In this document: piece by piece, positions 54,521 through 63,363 of the stretch
Layout of the letters: the number at the start of each line of letters is the position of its first letter
Position numbering within the stretch: the stretch's first letter is position 1
From: CBFDBF01 sp050304615
GTDB taxonomy: Bacteria > Pseudomonadota > Gammaproteobacteria > Chromatiales > Chromatiaceae
Reading direction: 5' to 3'
Length of the DNA: 64,000 bases
Assembly: GCA_050304615.1 (NCBI GenBank)
Contig: JBNLDW010000011.1
Coordinates: 372,001-436,000, forward strand
The notes under the pieces: model-generated
Told to the model about the DNA's origin: nothing
Seen by the model: only the letters and a program-made list of their open reading frames with translations
Database searches by the model: none
Translations under genes and position numbers: made by a program

Positions 54521-55336
54521 ATGTCGGAGACGGCTAACAGCAGTGAACCCTTGGTGCAGATTCGTGGCCTACGTTTTTCGCGTGGGGAACGGGTGATATT
54601 TGATGGGGTCGATATCGACATCCCCAGGGGTAGTATCACCGCCATTATGGGTCCCAGCGGTACCGGTAAGACCACCCTGCTAAAGTTGATAGGGGGCCAG
54701 CTGCAGCCAGATAGCGGTACCATCTATGTCGACGGGCTGGATGTCCACAAGCTAAGTCGGAGGGACCTCTACAGGCTGCGGATGCGAATGGGTATGCTGT
54801 TCCAGAGTGGAGCGCTACTTACCGATATCAGTGTGTTTGATAATGTCGCCTATCCGCTACGGGAGCATACCAATCTGCAGGAGTCGATGATCCGTAAACT
54901 GGTGCTGCTTAAGCTGGAGGCAGTGGGGCTAATGGGTGCTAGGGAGCTGATGCCGAGCGAGCTCTCTGGGGGGATGTCGCGGCGGGTGGCATTGGCACGG
55001 GCCATGGCGCTGGATCCAATGATGATAATGTATGATGAACCGTTTACTGGGCAGGATCCTATCTCAATGGGGGTGTTGGTTAAGCTGATTAGTGCCCTCA
55101 ATGCTGCCAGTAAGTTGAGTAGTATCGTGGTCTCCCATGATGTCCGCAAGACGGCAGAGATTGCCGATTGTATCTACCTTATTTCGAATGGCAAGGTGAT
55201 AGGAAGTGGCGCGGCTGAGGCAATGCTTGAATCTGAGGATGAAGGAATTAAACAGTTTATGCATGGCTTGCCAGATGGCCCGGTTCCGTTTCACTATTCG
55301 CCTGATGGTGTCGTAGATGACATTCTGGAGCGATAA
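54521..55336 (+). CDS. mlaF: Mla phospholipid transport ATP-binding protein
   Basis: A 271-residue ABC ATPase with Walker A GPSGTGKTT, Q-loop MLFQSGALL, signature LSGGMSRRVALARA, Walker B MIMYDEPF and switch histidine in VVSHD. It powers the MlaFEDB complex, which moves phospholipids between inner and outer membrane to keep outer-leaflet asymmetry. First gene of mlaFEDCB; its stop overlaps mlaE by one base. A GGGAG site lies before the ATG, and the 148 bp gap upstream likely holds the promoter. Confidence 0.96.
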   Translation: MSETANSSEPLVQIRGLRFSRGERVIFDGVDIDIPRGSITAIMGPSGTGKTTLLKLIGGQLQPDSGTIYVDGLDVHKLSRRDLYRLRMRMGMLFQSGALLTDISVFDNVAYPLREHTNLQESMIRKLVLLKLEAVGLMGARELMPSELSGGMSRRVALARAMALDPMMIMYDEPFTGQDPISMGVLVKLISALNAASKLSSIVVSHDVRKTAEIADCIYLISNGKVIGSGAAEAMLESEDEGIKQFMHGLPDGPVPFHYSPDGVVDDILER

Positions 55337-56139
55337 TGGGCAGTAAGGCAATAAAGACAGGCATGGAATTGTTGGCACGGTTGGGCCGTGTCGGGTTGAA
55401 TGTTTTGGAGAGCCTGGGTCGCGCCCACCTGTTGCTTCTTCATATCATGGGAGGGTTGTCCGCGCTGCTGCCGAGGCCGCAATTGCTGCTGTTGCAGCTG
55501 CACTCCGTAGGTGTGTTGACGGCGCTTATTATCACCGTATCTGGCCTGTTTGTTGGGATGGTGCTTGGGCTGCAGGGCTACTATATACTCTCCCAGTTCG
55601 GGGCGGAGCAGACCTTGGGGGTGATGGTGTCTGCCTCTCTGGTAAGGGAGTTGGGGCCGGTGGTAACGGCGCTGCTGTTTGCCGGACGAGCCGGTTCGGC
55701 GCTGACCGCAGAGATTGGCCTGATGAAGGCGACAGAGCAGCTCTCTGGGCTGGAGATGATGGCGGTAGATCCGATAAAGAGGATCCTGACCCCACGTTTT
55801 ATGGCTGGAGTTCTCTCCATGCCGATGTTGGCGGCGTTGTTTAGCGCACTAGGTGTTATCGGCGGCTATTTTGTCGGGGTTGGACTGTTGGGAGTAGATG
55901 ATGGGGCCTATTGGTCTCAGATGCAGGCCAAGATTGATCTGTATGAGGATGTATATAACGGCGTCATAAAGAGTTTGGTGTTTGGCGTTGTCTGTACCTG
56001 GATTGCGCTGTTCCAGGGCTATAATGCGATTCCCACCTCTGCTGGTGTGAGTCGGGCTACAACCAGAACAGTAGTAAATTCATCCCTGGCAATATTGGGT
56101 CTGGATTTTGTTTTGACAGCGCTTATGTTTGGAGATTGA
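55336..56139 (+). CDS. mlaE: Mla phospholipid transport permease
   Basis: A 267-residue MlaE permease with about five or six membrane helices and the family stretches LVRELGPVVTALLFAGRAGSA, EIGLMKATEQLSGLEMM and PRFMAGVLSMPML. It forms the membrane channel of the Mla complex. An N-terminal amphipathic helix precedes the first membrane segment, as in E. coli. Followed after three bases by mlaD. Confidence 0.96.
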   Translation: MGSKAIKTGMELLARLGRVGLNVLESLGRAHLLLLHIMGGLSALLPRPQLLLLQLHSVGVLTALIITVSGLFVGMVLGLQGYYILSQFGAEQTLGVMVSASLVRELGPVVTALLFAGRAGSALTAEIGLMKATEQLSGLEMMAVDPIKRILTPRFMAGVLSMPMLAALFSALGVIGGYFVGVGLLGVDDGAYWSQMQAKIDLYEDVYNGVIKSLVFGVVCTWIALFQGYNAIPTSAGVSRATTRTVVNSSLAILGLDFVLTALMFGD

Positions 56140-56142
56140 AGC

Positions 56143-56625
56143 ATGCTAAAGATCAGAACCATTGAGATACTGGTTGGTGCATTCATGGCGGCTGGGTTAA
56201 TCGCCTTGTTCTTTCTGGCTATGCAGGTCAGTAATTTGAGCGCTACGTCTGGTGGTGCCGGCTATATTATAACTGCCCGTTTCGATAATATCGGTAGTCT
56301 CAAGGTTAAGGCGCCAGTCACCATGGCTGGGGTGCGGATTGGTCGAGTGAGTGAGATCGAAGTCGACACCTCTACCTATGAGGCGGTGGTGACCATGGCG
56401 ATTGAGTCGCAATACGACTCAATCCCTGAGGATACCTTCGCCAAGATTTTTACCGCTGGTTTGCTCGGGGAGCAATATATAGGCCTTGATCCTGGCGGCA
56501 GTGAGGAGTACCTGAAGGGGGGCGGAGAGATATATCTTACCCAGTCTTCGCTGGTGCTAGAGGAGATTTTGGGCCAATTTTTATTCAATAAGGCAGAGGG
56601 GGGTGACGGTGATGCAACAGAATAG
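56143..56625 (+). CDS. mlaD: Mla MCE-domain protein
   Basis: A 160-residue protein with an N-terminal membrane anchor (about 7-27) and one MCE domain (about 40-120), with GSLKVKAPVTMAGVRIGRVS and FAKIFTAGLLGEQYIGLDPG. MlaD forms a periplasmic hexameric ring that passes phospholipids between MlaFE and MlaC. It is somewhat shorter than E. coli MlaD (183) at its C-terminus. The last 14 bases overlap mlaC. Confidence 0.95.
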   Translation: MLKIRTIEILVGAFMAAGLIALFFLAMQVSNLSATSGGAGYIITARFDNIGSLKVKAPVTMAGVRIGRVSEIEVDTSTYEAVVTMAIESQYDSIPEDTFAKIFTAGLLGEQYIGLDPGGSEEYLKGGGEIYLTQSSLVLEEILGQFLFNKAEGGDGDATE

Positions 56626-57229
56626 TCATAGGATTGGACTCATAGTCCTGTTGCTCATGTGTTTATGGGCACAACCACTAATGGCGGCCAAGGATCCACA
56701 AGCGGTAGTAAAGCAGACCACAGACAATATCCTTGGCAAGATCCAGCAGCACAGACAGGAGTTGGACAGATCGCCAGAGAAGATCTATCCGTTGGTGGAG
56801 GATATGGTGCTGCCACAGTTTAATTTCTCCCGTATGTCGCAACTTGTGCTGGGCAGGCACTGGGAAAAGGCAACCGCCAAGCAGAAAGAGCAGTTTACCC
56901 AGGAGTTTCGCGAGCTATTAGTGCGGACCTATGCCGTTGCTTTGCTCAATTATTCGGGACAGGGGATAGAGTATCTGCCTATGCATAACCAGCCTGGGGA
57001 CACCAAGGTGGTGGTTAAGACCGTGGTCAAAGGGGGCGGCACACCACCACTGCCTATTGACTACAAGCTATACTCAAATAGCGGTGAGTGGCGGGTTTAC
57101 GACCTAGTGATCGATAATCTAAGTCTGCTATCCAACTACCGAACCAATTATGGCTCCAAGATACGCCGTTATGGGCTGGATGGATTGCTCAAGCAACTGC
57201 GAGAGCACAACGAGCAGAACGGCAAATGA
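56612..57229 (+). CDS. mlaC: Mla periplasmic phospholipid-binding protein
   Basis: A 205-residue protein with signal peptide (cleavage near LMAA, residue 25) and a Tol-tolerant Ttg2/MlaC domain: VEDMVLPQFNFSRMSQLVLG, FTQEFRELLVRTYA and YDLVIDNLSLLSNYR. It ferries phospholipid across the periplasm. ATG 56612, nine bases after AGAGGGGG, is preferred to an in-frame GTG three codons earlier. Stop overlaps the mlaB start by 4 bases. Confidence 0.94.
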   Translation: MQQNSHRIGLIVLLLMCLWAQPLMAAKDPQAVVKQTTDNILGKIQQHRQELDRSPEKIYPLVEDMVLPQFNFSRMSQLVLGRHWEKATAKQKEQFTQEFRELLVRTYAVALLNYSGQGIEYLPMHNQPGDTKVVVKTVVKGGGTPPLPIDYKLYSNSGEWRVYDLVIDNLSLLSNYRTNYGSKIRRYGLDGLLKQLREHNEQNGK

Positions 57230-57534
57230 TCAAATCCACCATCACCACCGATGATGAGGGTGGAGTGTTGCGGTTGTCGGGAGATATGGTGCTCTCTTCG
57301 GTGCAGGGTTTGCTTGATCAGACCAAATCTCTGTTGGCATCGGAGCGGTATAGCGTAATCGACTTGGGAGAGGTTGCTGGGGTGGATAGCTCTGGGGTGG
57401 CTCTGATGCTGGAGTGGGTGGAGTGGGCCAGAGAACATGGTGCTTCACTCAGCTTTCGCAATACACCAGAATCCCTGATGCGGATTGCCCGACTTAGTCG
57501 AGTTGAGGCCCTGCTGACTGACGGATTTGCGTAG
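57226..57534 (+). CDS. mlaB: STAS-domain protein MlaB
   Basis: A 102-residue STAS protein with YSVIDLGEVAGVDSSGVALML, the strand and loop that would hold the conserved serine in anti-sigma-antagonist-like folds. MlaB binds MlaF and is needed for ATPase assembly. It ends the mla operon; the BolA-like gene ibaG that often follows in relatives is not found in the 132 bp before murA. Confidence 0.9.
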   Translation: MIKSTITTDDEGGVLRLSGDMVLSSVQGLLDQTKSLLASERYSVIDLGEVAGVDSSGVALMLEWVEWAREHGASLSFRNTPESLMRIARLSRVEALLTDGFA

Positions 57535-57666
57535 TAGTTGCAGCATGCCTGGCCTGCATATCTCGCTAGGCTAGCGGCATGATCCTTTCCGTTTCTCGTA
57601 GTTTTTCTATATCATAGGACGATTCCGTTTGCGTTAAGCGGCCAAACTAGGCGTATAGATCGTTCC

Positions 57667-58926
57667 ATGGATAAACTAATCATTTCTGGTGGCACAAGAC
57701 TGCATGGCGATGTACGTATCGCTGGGGCAAAAAATGCAGCACTGCCGATTCTGGCTGGCACACTTCTGGCGGAGGGGACAGTGACGGTGGGTAATATGCC
57801 CCACCTGCATGATATAACCACCACGATGGAGCTGCTGGGACGTATGGGGGTGGGTCTGCTTGTGGATGAGCGGATGAGGATTGAGGTTGATGCCAGTAGC
57901 ATCCATGATTTTACCGCTCCCTACGAGTTAGTGAAGACCATGCGGGCCTCCATCCTGGTGCTGGGGCCGTTGCTGGCCAGGTTTGGGCAGGCAGATATAT
58001 CCCTTCCCGGTGGTTGCGCCATCGGCTCAAGGCCGGTGAATCTGCATATCGATGGCTTGCGTGCCATGGGTGCCGATATTGAGGTTGAGAACGGCTATAT
58101 TCGTGCCCGTGCCAAGCAGCTGCATGGTACCAGGTTGGTGATGGATCTAATTACTGTGACCGGCACTGAGAACCTGATGATGGCAGCAACCCTGGCGGAT
58201 GGCCAGACCGTGATAGAGAATGCTGCACGCGAACCGGAGGTGGTAGATCTGGCCGATTTTTTGAATGCCCTTGGTGCTGATGTTACTGGTGCTGGGACAG
58301 ACACCATCACCATCAATGGCGTAGATCGACTGGTGGGAAGTGAATATCATGTCCTGCCTGACCGGATTGAGACTGGGACATTCCTGGTGGGCGCTGCCAT
58401 TACCGGGGGGCACATTAAGGTGCGTGATACCAGCCCGCACCTGGTTGATTCGATAATAAACAAGCTGCGTGAAGCGGGGGCCGCCATTGAGTGTGGAAGC
58501 GACTGGATTGAAATAGATATGCAGGGGCGTCGTCCCAAGGCGGTAGATATTCACACTGCCCCATATCCCGCTTTCCCTACCGATATGCAGGCCCAGTTTA
58601 CCGCACTCAATTCCATAGCAAATGGGGTCGGAACTATCACCGAGAACGTGTTTGAGAACCGCTTCATGCATGTGCATGAGATGCAGCGCATGGGGGCGGA
58701 TATTCGTCTCGAAGGCAATACCGCCATCTGTCATGGGGTAGAGCGGTTGACCGGTGCGCCGGTAATGGCAACCGACCTGCGTGCCTCAGCTAGCTTAGTC
58801 TTGGCGGGGTTGGTGGCAGAGGGTGAGACGGTGGTAGATCGTATCTACCATATAGACCGCGGGTATCAAAATATCGAAGAGAAGTTGGCCGGGCTGGGTG
58901 CCAAGATCAGGCGGGTGCCCCAATGA
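57667..58926 (+). CDS. murA: UDP-N-acetylglucosamine 1-carboxyvinyltransferase
   Basis: A 419-residue EPSP-synthase-fold enzyme catalysing the first committed step of peptidoglycan synthesis. Lys22 in GAKNAALP binds substrate, and Cys117 in PGGCAIGSRP is the active-site cysteine. Other blocks present are FPTDMQAQF and the C-terminal RIYHIDRGYQNIEEKL. The place after the mla operon and before hisGDC is typical for Gammaproteobacteria. Confidence 0.98.
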   Translation: MDKLIISGGTRLHGDVRIAGAKNAALPILAGTLLAEGTVTVGNMPHLHDITTTMELLGRMGVGLLVDERMRIEVDASSIHDFTAPYELVKTMRASILVLGPLLARFGQADISLPGGCAIGSRPVNLHIDGLRAMGADIEVENGYIRARAKQLHGTRLVMDLITVTGTENLMMAATLADGQTVIENAAREPEVVDLADFLNALGADVTGAGTDTITINGVDRLVGSEYHVLPDRIETGTFLVGAAITGGHIKVRDTSPHLVDSIINKLREAGAAIECGSDWIEIDMQGRRPKAVDIHTAPYPAFPTDMQAQFTALNSIANGVGTITENVFENRFMHVHEMQRMGADIRLEGNTAICHGVERLTGAPVMATDLRASASLVLAGLVAEGETVVDRIYHIDRGYQNIEEKLAGLGAKIRRVPQ

Positions 58927-58982
58927 TGACCGAGGGGCAGTAGTGCTCCTCGTGGCAATTAAGCATTGTCTCTAATCTGGTA

Positions 58983-59621
58983 ATGAAATTTAACACTCCC
59001 ATCACCATCGCGCTCTCCAAAGGACGGATATTTAAACAGGTCCTGCCACTGCTAGCGGCTGCAGGGATTGAGCCAACGGATGATCCAGAGGAGAGCCGTA
59101 AGCTGATCCTGGACACCAATCATCCAGAGGTGAAGCTGGTGCTGATTCGGGCCACCGATGTGCCGACCTATGTGCAGTGGGGCGCTGCCGACCTAGGGGT
59201 GGCAGGCAAGGATGTACTGCTGGAGCATGGGGGTGAGGGGCTGTACGAGCCGCTCGATTTGAAGATTGCCCGCTGCCGTTTGATGGTGGCAGGGAAGAGT
59301 GGCGCAGAGACGGGTGGCAACCGCATGCGTATTGCCACCAAATATGTGAACTCTGCGCGCCGCTATTTCGCCACTAAGGGGCAGCAGGTAGAGATCATCA
59401 AGCTCTACGGCTCCATGGAGCTGGCCCCGCTAGTGGGACTGTCTGATCTGATCGTAGATCTGGTTGAGAGTGGCAACACCCTCAAGGCCAATGGGTTGGT
59501 GCCGTTGGAACATATTGCCGATATTAGCTCCCGGCTGATAGTCAATAAGGCCTCCTGGAAGATGAAGCATTCCACGCTGCAGGTGCTGCTGCAGGCGCTG
59601 CAGGAGGCGGTGGAGGGATGA
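58983..59621 (+). CDS. hisG: ATP phosphoribosyltransferase catalytic subunit, short form
   Basis: A 212-residue HisG of the short type: ALSKGRIF at the start, ADLGVAGKDVL, and the PRPP loop LIVDLVESGNTLKANGL. Lacking the C-terminal regulatory domain of the long form, it needs the HisZ regulatory subunit, which should be encoded elsewhere. It starts histidine synthesis from ATP and PRPP. It lies 56 bases after murA and heads hisGDC. Confidence 0.96.
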   Translation: MKFNTPITIALSKGRIFKQVLPLLAAAGIEPTDDPEESRKLILDTNHPEVKLVLIRATDVPTYVQWGAADLGVAGKDVLLEHGGEGLYEPLDLKIARCRLMVAGKSGAETGGNRMRIATKYVNSARRYFATKGQQVEIIKLYGSMELAPLVGLSDLIVDLVESGNTLKANGLVPLEHIADISSRLIVNKASWKMKHSTLQVLLQALQEAVEG

Positions 59622-59756
59622 GAGCGAATGGATGTGAGCGGGTATGTGGGGTTATGATCTGCTATGCAAATGAAGGTCGGACTTTGATTCGACCTCACAA
59701 ACTTTCCCTCTTTGCGTTGTAACCGGTATTACATAGGCGGCATTTGAGACTTAATC

Positions 59757-61070
59757 ATGCTGGATATACCTACCCTAACGACTACAGATCCAAGTTTTGA
59801 GCAGCAGCTCACCGCGCTGCTAGCCTGGGAGGCCGTTGCTGATCCGGCAGTAGTGGCAACTGTCAGTGAGATTATTGCCGATGTGCGCACCCGTGGTGAT
59901 CTAGCACTGCTGGAGTACACCGGCCGTTTCGATGGTTGGGAGCCAGCAAGCGGCGCTGCCCTGGAGCTACCAAAAGAGCGGCTACAGCAGGCCTGGGAAG
60001 GTATAAGCAAACAGCAGCAGGAGGCACTACAGCACGCGGCCAGCCGGATTCGCAGCTACGCCGAACGCCAGAAGATGGAGTCGTGGAGCTACAGCGAAGA
60101 GGATGGCACTATGTTGGGCCAGCAGGTGACCCCTCTAGATCGGGTTGGCCTATACGTGCCTGGAGGCAAGGCGGCCTACCCATCATCTGTCTTAATGAAT
60201 GCACTGCCGGCCAGGGTGGCCGGGGTTGGGGAGCTACTGATGGTAGTACCTACCCCGGGGGGTGAGGTAAACCAGCTGGTGCTGGCAGCGGCCCATATCG
60301 CCGAGGTGGATCGGGTCTTCACTATAGGTGGGGCCCAGGCGGTAGCAGCCCTCGCCTACGGGACCGAAACAATCCCGGCGGTGGACAAGATAGTCGGACC
60401 TGGCAACATATATGTGGCGACCGCCAAGCGGGCCGTGTTTGGGCGGGTGGGGATAGATATGGTGGCTGGTCCTTCAGAGATCCTGGTGGTCTGTGATGGT
60501 AAGACCGATCCTGACTGGGTGGCGATGGATCTCTTCTCCCAGGCGGAGCATGATGAGGACGCGCAATCCATTCTGTTGACGCCAGATCGAGAGTACATCG
60601 AGCGAGTCAAAGAGAGTATCGAACGGCTGCTGCCCACGATGGAGCGACAGCCTATTATTGCAGCTGCCCTGAGCAAGCGTGGTGGGATGATCTGTTGTCG
60701 GGATCTGGATGAGGCGTGTGCAGTGGCTAACCGTATCGCACCCGAGCATCTGGAGCTGTCGGTAGAGGAGCCACTGGAGCTGGCAGCGAAGATCCGCCAC
60801 GCCGGGGCGATCTTTTTGGGTCGTTACACCTCTGAGCCGCTGGGAGACTACTGTGCTGGGCCAAACCACGTGCTGCCAACATCTGGTACGGCCCGGTTTT
60901 TCTCCCCCCTGGGGGTGGCCGATTTTCAGAAGCGCTCCAGCCTGGTTATGGTTTCGGCAGAGGGCGCAGCCAGCCTGGGTCGAACCGCTGCCACTCTGGC
61001 GCGGGAAGAGGGGTTGACCGCACATGCACGCTCGGCAGAGTATAGAATCAAACAGCAGGATAAGGATTAG
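59757..61070 (+). CDS. hisD: histidinol dehydrogenase
   Basis: A 437-residue zinc enzyme doing the last two oxidations to histidine. Signature blocks are GLYVPGGKAAYPSSVLMNALPA (split here as GLYVPGGKAAYP and SSVLMNALPA), GPGNIYVATAKR, DLFSQAEHDEDA and GDYCAGPNHVLPTSGTARF with the zinc and catalytic histidines. It is 135 bases after hisG and three bases before hisC. Confidence 0.98.
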   Translation: MLDIPTLTTTDPSFEQQLTALLAWEAVADPAVVATVSEIIADVRTRGDLALLEYTGRFDGWEPASGAALELPKERLQQAWEGISKQQQEALQHAASRIRSYAERQKMESWSYSEEDGTMLGQQVTPLDRVGLYVPGGKAAYPSSVLMNALPARVAGVGELLMVVPTPGGEVNQLVLAAAHIAEVDRVFTIGGAQAVAALAYGTETIPAVDKIVGPGNIYVATAKRAVFGRVGIDMVAGPSEILVVCDGKTDPDWVAMDLFSQAEHDEDAQSILLTPDREYIERVKESIERLLPTMERQPIIAAALSKRGGMICCRDLDEACAVANRIAPEHLELSVEEPLELAAKIRHAGAIFLGRYTSEPLGDYCAGPNHVLPTSGTARFFSPLGVADFQKRSSLVMVSAEGAASLGRTAATLAREEGLTAHARSAEYRIKQQDKD

Positions 61071-61073
61071 AGC

Positions 61074-62129
61074 ATGAGCCGCTACTGGAGCCCGGTGGTA
61101 AAACAGCTCTCACCCTACGTGCCGGGAGAGCAGCCGCAGGTTGAAAATCTGGTAAAGCTGAATACCAATGAGAACCCCTACGGTCCTTCACCCCGAGTGA
61201 TTGCGGCAATAGAGGGGGCATTGGGTGACAGCCTGAGGCTCTATCCAGACCCGACCTCAATGCAACTGCGCCAGATGGTTGCCGATTACTATGGTTTACA
61301 GCCGCAACAGGTGTTTGTCGGTAACGGTTCGGATGAGGTGCTGGCCCACACCTTTATGGCCATGTTGCAGCATGACCAGCCACTGCTGTTCCCCGATATT
61401 ACCTACAGCTTTTATCCGGTCTACTGCGGCCTGTACGGGATCGAATATAGCACCGTACCGCTGACAGAAGAGCTCTCTATACAGGTCGATGACTACCTCC
61501 AGCCCAATGGCGGGATCATCTTCCCCAACCCCAATGCACCGACCGGGCGTCTTCTGCCACTCTCCGAGATCGAACGACTACTGGAGCATAACAGCGACTC
61601 TGTGGTGGTGGTGGATGAGGCCTATATCGACTTTGGTGGAGATAGTGCGGTGGCCCTGGTCAATCAATATCCCAATCTATTGGTGGTGCAGACGCTCTCA
61701 AAATCGCGTTCATTGGCAGGGTTGAGGATCGGTCTGGCTATGGGCGATAGTGCCCTGATCGAGGGGCTGGAACGCGTAAAGGACAGCTTTAACTCCTATC
61801 CTCTGGATCGTATTGCCCTCGCCGCTGCTGTGGCCGCCTTCCAAGACGTAGATTATTTCCGGCGGCACTGCCAACTGGTCATGGACGGTCGTGAGTGGCT
61901 GTCGGGGCAGTTGCAGGAGCTGGGGTTTGAGCTAGTGCCCTCTGCGGCAAACTTTCTGTTTGTTCGTCACCCGGCGCAGGATGCAGCCGATCTGGCGGCC
62001 AAGCTACGCCAGCAGGGGGTGGTTGTTCGCCACTTCAAGCAACCACGGATCGAGCAGTATTTGCGTATCACCGTGGGGACGCCAGACGAGAATAACGCAC
62101 TGGTTAGTGCCTTGAGCTCCTTGATCTGA
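61074..62129 (+). CDS. hisC: histidinol-phosphate aminotransferase
   Basis: A 351-residue fold type I PLP enzyme. NTNENPYGPSP binds substrate at the start, FPNPNAPTGRLLP and VDEAYIDF hold cofactor residues, and the PLP lysine is in TLSKSRSLAGLRIG. It transaminates imidazole-acetol phosphate. Adjacent to hisD with a three-base gap, so the pair is co-transcribed. Confidence 0.96.
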   Translation: MSRYWSPVVKQLSPYVPGEQPQVENLVKLNTNENPYGPSPRVIAAIEGALGDSLRLYPDPTSMQLRQMVADYYGLQPQQVFVGNGSDEVLAHTFMAMLQHDQPLLFPDITYSFYPVYCGLYGIEYSTVPLTEELSIQVDDYLQPNGGIIFPNPNAPTGRLLPLSEIERLLEHNSDSVVVVDEAYIDFGGDSAVALVNQYPNLLVVQTLSKSRSLAGLRIGLAMGDSALIEGLERVKDSFNSYPLDRIALAAAVAAFQDVDYFRRHCQLVMDGREWLSGQLQELGFELVPSAANFLFVRHPAQDAADLAAKLRQQGVVVRHFKQPRIEQYLRITVGTPDENNALVSALSSLI

Positions 62130-62152
62130 GCTATTAACCAGGCAAGTAAGGT

Positions 62153-63313
62153 TTATTGCGGCTGCTGGGGCCGCTCTATCACGGTCACCTCGGCCTCAAA
62201 CCTCTTCTGCCCGCGCCACCCCTTTATCTTTACCCTCTCTCCCGGTGGTAGCAGAGAGATAATATGGAGCGCATCTTGGGAATTATCGGGTGTTTGGTCG
62301 CCGATCTGGGTGATGATATCACCTGGCTTGATCCCGGCGCTGTCGGCCGGACCTCCCTCCAGTATCCCAGAGATTAGTATGCCCTTCACCTCTTTCAGCT
62401 GGAAAGATCGGGCCAGCTGTGGGGTTACCTCCTGCCCGGCAATCCCTAACCAACCGCGTACCACGCGTCCATGGGCGATGATCTGGCGCATTACGCCCTC
62501 TGCTAACTTTACCGGGATGGCGAAGCCTATACCGTGAGAGCCGCCGCTCTTGGAGAAGATGGCGGTATTGATACCGACTAGGTCTCCGGCGGCATTCACC
62601 AGGGCGCCCCCGGAGTTGCCCGGGTTTATGGCTGCGTCGGTCTGAATGAAGTTCTCAAATGTGTTGATGCCCAGCTGGCTGCGGCCAGTGGCGCCAACAA
62701 TGCCCATGGTAACGGTCTGACCTACACCAAATGGGTTGCCTATTGCCAGCACTACATCACCCACTCGCAGGGCATCAGAATCACCAATGCTCAAGGCGGG
62801 AAGGTTGGTTTCATCGGTGTGTAGCAGCGCTAGATCTGTATCCGGGTCATCGCCAATAACCTCCGCCTGGATGGTGCGCCCATCGGCCAGGACTACGCGG
62901 ATCTCGTCCGCATTGTCCACCACATGATGGTTGGTCATGATATAGCCATCCGGGCTTAGGATTACTCCTGAACCCAGGCTGGTTTGTAACCTTTTCCGAG
63001 TTTGGCCAGAAAATCTGTTACCAAAAAAACGCTTGAATATTGGGTCATCAAAGAGCGGATTGATGCGCTGTACTGTCACCTTAGCAGTGAATATATTGAC
63101 TACAGCCGGGGTAGCGCGCTGCACCGCGTCGGCATATGAGGCCGGGCCAACAGTCTGGGTACTGGGGCGATAGATGGTGGGTGCTGGCGCCACCGGCTCC
63201 GGCTCCGGTGTGGCCGGTTGTTCTTGCGGCAGTAGTTTCAGCACCACCAGGGCGGCCACCAGGCCGGCGACGATGGAGATCAGGGCAAAGGTAAAGAATC
63301 GCTGGAGTTTCAT
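62153..63313 (-). CDS. DegS/AlgW-type periplasmic serine protease
   Basis: A 386-residue HtrA-family protein with an N-terminal membrane anchor (about 6-27), a Pro/Ala/Glu-rich linker, a trypsin-like domain with His130, Asp160 and Ser234 (NPGNSGGAL), and one PDZ domain (about 285-375). Anchor plus single PDZ is the DegS/AlgW layout; DegP and DegQ have two PDZ domains and a cleaved signal. Such proteases start the sigma-E envelope stress cascade by cutting RseA/MucA. The neighbourhood with hisC matches Pseudomonas algW. Convergent with hisC. Confidence 0.92.
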   Translation of the reverse strand: MKLQRFFTFALISIVAGLVAALVVLKLLPQEQPATPEPEPVAPAPTIYRPSTQTVGPASYADAVQRATPAVVNIFTAKVTVQRINPLFDDPIFKRFFGNRFSGQTRKRLQTSLGSGVILSPDGYIMTNHHVVDNADEIRVVLADGRTIQAEVIGDDPDTDLALLHTDETNLPALSIGDSDALRVGDVVLAIGNPFGVGQTVTMGIVGATGRSQLGINTFENFIQTDAAINPGNSGGALVNAAGDLVGINTAIFSKSGGSHGIGFAIPVKLAEGVMRQIIAHGRVVRGWLGIAGQEVTPQLARSFQLKEVKGILISGILEGGPADSAGIKPGDIITQIGDQTPDNSQDALHIISLLPPGERVKIKGWRGQKRFEAEVTVIERPQQPQ

Positions 63314-63363
63314 GATGTATATACCCTAACATGTTCCATTAATTGTCAACAGTAGGAGTGGTT

